NCBI RefSeq assembly: GCF_023544665.1
Contig: NZ_JAMJFL010000043.1
Location: 1-41,237 of the forward strand
From: Streptomyces sp. YS415
GTDB lineage: Bacteria > Actinomycetota > Actinomycetes > Streptomycetales > Streptomycetaceae
Direction of reading: 5' to 3'
Length of the DNA: 41,237 nucleotides
Shown here: piece by piece, positions 39,189-41,237 of the stretch
Layout: each line of letters starts with the position of its first letter
How positions within the stretch are numbered: the first letter of the stretch is position 1
The notes under the pieces: model-generated
What the model was told of the DNA's origin: nothing
Databases searched by the model: none
Seen by the model: only the letters and a program-made list of their open reading frames with translations
Made by a program: the position numbers and the translations under genes

Positions 39189-40628
39189 ATGAGCAATTCA
39201 GCCCAGATCGGCGTCACGGGTCTCGCGGTCATGGGACGCAATCTCGCCCGCAACTTCGCCCGCAACGGCTACACGGTCGCGGTGCACAACCGGACGTCGG
39301 CGCGTACCCACGCGCTGGTGGACGAGTTCGGCGGCGAGGGCGAGTTCATCGCGGCCGAGACCGCCAAGGACTTCGTGGCGGCGCTGGAGCGGCCCCGCCG
39401 CCTGGTCGTCATGGTGAAGGCCGGCGAGCCCACCGACGCGGTGATCCAGGAGTTCGCCCCGCTCCTGGAGCCCGGCGACATGATCATCGACGGTGGCAAC
39501 GCGCACTTCGCCGACACCCGGCGCCGCGAGCGCGAACTGCGCGAGCAGGGCATCCACTTCGTCGGCATGGGCGTCTCCGGCGGCGAGGAGGGCGCGCTCA
39601 ATGGCCCGAGCATCATGCCGGGCGGCCCGAAGGAGTCGTACGACTCGCTCGGCCCGATGCTGGAGAAGATCTCCGCGAAGGCGAAGGACGGGGCGCCCTG
39701 TGTGACGCACGTGGGTCCGGACGGCGCCGGGCACTTCGTGAAGATGGTGCACAACGGCATCGAGTACGCCGACATGCAGCTGATCGGCGAGGCGTACCAG
39801 CTGCTGCGCGATGTCGCGGGCTACTCCCCCGCGCAGATCGCGGAGATCTTCCGGACGTGGAACACCGGCCGTCTCGACTCGTACCTGATCGAGATCACGG
39901 CCGAGGTGCTGGCGCACGTGGACGAGGCGACCGGGAAGCCGTTCGTGGACGTCGTGGTGGACCAGGCGGAGCAGAAGGGCACGGGGCGGTGGACCGTGCA
40001 GATCGCGCTGGACCTGGGCGTCCCGGTCTCGGGTATCGCCGAGGCCGTCTTCGCGCGCTCCCTGTCCGGCCACGCGGAGCTGCGGGCCGCCTCCCGGGAA
40101 CTGGCGGGGCCGAAGGCGACGCCGCTCGGTGAGGCCGAGGCGGCCGCCTTCGCCGACCGGGTCGAGCAGGCGCTGTACGCCTCGAAGATCGTGTCCTACA
40201 CGCAGGGCTTCCACGAGATGGACGCGGCGCGCGCCGAGTACGACTGGGACATCGATCTCGGGGCCGTCTCCGCGATCTGGCGCGGCGGGTGCATCATCCG
40301 GGCGGCGTTCCTCGACCGGATCCGCGCGGCCTACGACGCGCGGGCGGATCTGCCGAGCCTGCTGGCCGACGAGACGTTCGCCGGCGAGATCGCCTCCGCT
40401 CAGGACGACTGGCGCGAGGTGATCGTGGCGGCGACGCGGCAGGGCGTCCCGACGCCGGGCTTCTCCGCGGCCCTCGCCTACTACGACGCGCTGCGCGCCG
40501 AACGGCTGCCCGCGGCACTGACCCAGGGACAGCGCGACTTCTTCGGCGCGCACACCTACCGGAGGGTGGACCGGGAGGGCTCCTTCCACACTCTGTGGGG
40601 CGGAGACCGGTCGGAGGAGACCGCGTAG
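39189..40628 (+). CDS. gnd: 6-phosphogluconate dehydrogenase, NADP-dependent, decarboxylating
   Basis: 479 residues, length of the dimeric long-chain class. N-terminal NADP motif GVTGLAVMGRNLARN with NRT following; VSGGEEGALNGPSIMPGG; active-site Lys in VKMVHNGIEYADMQLI; C-terminal all-helical domain with IWRGGCIIRAAFLDRI. It oxidises 6-phosphogluconate to ribulose-5-phosphate and CO2, giving NADPH in the pentose phosphate pathway. ATG 39189 follows AGGAG at 39174-39178. No other pentose phosphate gene is adjacent. Followed by repeat-rich non-coding DNA. Confidence 0.97.
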   Translation: MSNSAQIGVTGLAVMGRNLARNFARNGYTVAVHNRTSARTHALVDEFGGEGEFIAAETAKDFVAALERPRRLVVMVKAGEPTDAVIQEFAPLLEPGDMIIDGGNAHFADTRRRERELREQGIHFVGMGVSGGEEGALNGPSIMPGGPKESYDSLGPMLEKISAKAKDGAPCVTHVGPDGAGHFVKMVHNGIEYADMQLIGEAYQLLRDVAGYSPAQIAEIFRTWNTGRLDSYLIEITAEVLAHVDEATGKPFVDVVVDQAEQKGTGRWTVQIALDLGVPVSGIAEAVFARSLSGHAELRAASRELAGPKATPLGEAEAAAFADRVEQALYASKIVSYTQGFHEMDAARAEYDWDIDLGAVSAIWRGGCIIRAAFLDRIRAAYDARADLPSLLADETFAGEIASAQDDWREVIVAATRQGVPTPGFSAALAYYDALRAERLPAALTQGQRDFFGAHTYRRVDREGSFHTLWGGDRSEETA

Positions 40629-41237
40629 AAGGGCTTGCGGGGGCGGCGGGGGCCGGGCCGCGTGGCGGGGCCCTGCACGGACGTGACCGAGGGCAGGGCT
40701 GCCGGCAAGGCTCACACGCACGGTCGGCGACCGGCCCGAGGAGACCGCGCAGCGGGGCTCCCGGGACGACCCGGGGCCGACTCGCGCAGCGGGGTTGCGC
40801 TGGCGGTCGGCAGCCGGGCCTGCACGGGCGGAACAGGGACGGCCGCCTCAGCCGGTCCGCTGGGCACGACTTGGGTGAGCGGTCAGCGGCCGGGCCGCAT
40901 AGCAGGCTTGTGCGGAGGTCCCGAGGGTCGGGCCGCCCAGCAGGGCTTGCGGGCACGGTCGACGACCGGCCCGCGTCGGGGGCCTGTACGGAGGGGCCGG
41001 AGGCCGGGCCGCCAGCCGGGCTTGCGGGCTCGGTCGGCGACCGGCCCGCCTCGGCACGCCTGTACGGATGGCCGAGGGCCGGGGCGCTTGGGCGGCCGTG
41101 CAGCGGGGCTTGTGTGGGTGGGCGGAGGGCGGGTGTGCCCCTCGCCGCCTGGTGCGTCGGTGCTCGGCTGTGGTTCAGCGAGTTCCGGGTCTCATGACAG
41201 GGGTGGCCCTGGTTCCGGGTTCGGGACCGGCTCCGGG
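40629..41237. repeat. Non-coding, degenerate ~75-bp tandem repeats downstream of gnd
   Basis: No credible gene. Two clear copies start at 40926 and 41002 (period 76) and a third, decayed, at 41077. Units run GGCCGGGCCGCC, GGGCTTGCGGG, CGGTCGRCGACCGGCCCGC, CCTGTACGGA. More divergent copies extend left to about 40650; CGGTCGGCGACCGGCCCG is also at about 40723. Each unit contains GGTCGGCGACC, which can form a hairpin and might act as a terminator for gnd. The window ends in this region. Confidence 0.65.

Noticed and set aside
40289..41197. 302-aa frame at the right end, and the 69-aa repeat-containing frame at 40848-41057
   Set aside because: The first begins inside gnd in another frame and then reads repeats; the second simply translates the 75-bp repeats. 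No ribosome binding site for either.

Overview
The window is very GC-rich, with G or C at most third codon positions, frequent GTG/TTG starts and dense gene packing. Gene content points to a Streptomyces chromosome or a close relative: class F sortase, paired SpoIIE-type phosphatases, ECF sigma with a zinc-finger anti-sigma, an Rpf/LysM/M23 cell-wall enzyme and WS/DGAT. I see no rRNA, tRNA, CRISPR array, transposase, integrase or phage gene. By eye I also found no in-frame TTA codon in the called genes. It looks like ordinary chromosome rather than an island.

Layout, left to right. 1-5.1 kb is envelope and stress: a truncated membrane protein, a DUF4239-type membrane protein, two convergent paralogous secreted proteins sharing a strong terminator, a class F sortase whose Arg is not where expected, a NodB-type deacetylase and a universal stress protein. 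5.1-6.5 kb is a divergent alpha/beta hydrolase-MarR pair with two operator-like palindromes. 6.5-9.9 kb holds a CapA-family protein, an ECF sigma factor, an unrecognised gene and a zinc-finger anti-sigma factor. 10-15.5 kb holds two SpoIIE-type phosphatases, convergent, with an Fpg/Nei glycosylase and a lipoprotein on the minus-strand side.

15.6-17.1 kb is a lipase-maturation-factor-like membrane protein. 17.0-25.1 kb is a minus-strand run of six genes: GH38 alpha-mannosidase, an AlkZ-like winged-helix protein with a QxQ motif, then L-fuconate dehydratase, SDR, aldo/keto reductase and lactonase. Its four sugar genes overlap by 4 bp at each junction and fit the non-phosphorylating L-fucose route. 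25.3-28.5 kb carries an esterase-like lipoprotein, an amidase, a GNAT enzyme and a 57-residue protein with a clear ribosome binding site. 28.9-33.2 kb carries a degenerate HD-domain protein, two SDR proteins (one with a zinc ribbon and no catalytic Tyr) and a WS/DGAT acyltransferase.

33.3-36.6 kb encodes ADP-glucose pyrophosphorylase (glgC), a GT4 glycogen/maltose-1-phosphate synthase and a 2Fe-2S ferric-reductase-like protein on one strand. 36.7-40.6 kb holds a DMT transporter with a proline-rich tail, an Rpf-LysM-M23 cell-wall hydrolase and 6-phosphogluconate dehydrogenase (gnd). The last 600 bp is degenerate ~75-bp repeats.

Most striking items: the 57-aa protein and the nested palindrome beside it; the HD pseudoenzyme; the zinc-ribbon SDR without Tyr; the sortase with two paralogous anchored proteins that lack a sorting motif; and the AlkZ-like glycosylase coupled to a mannosidase.
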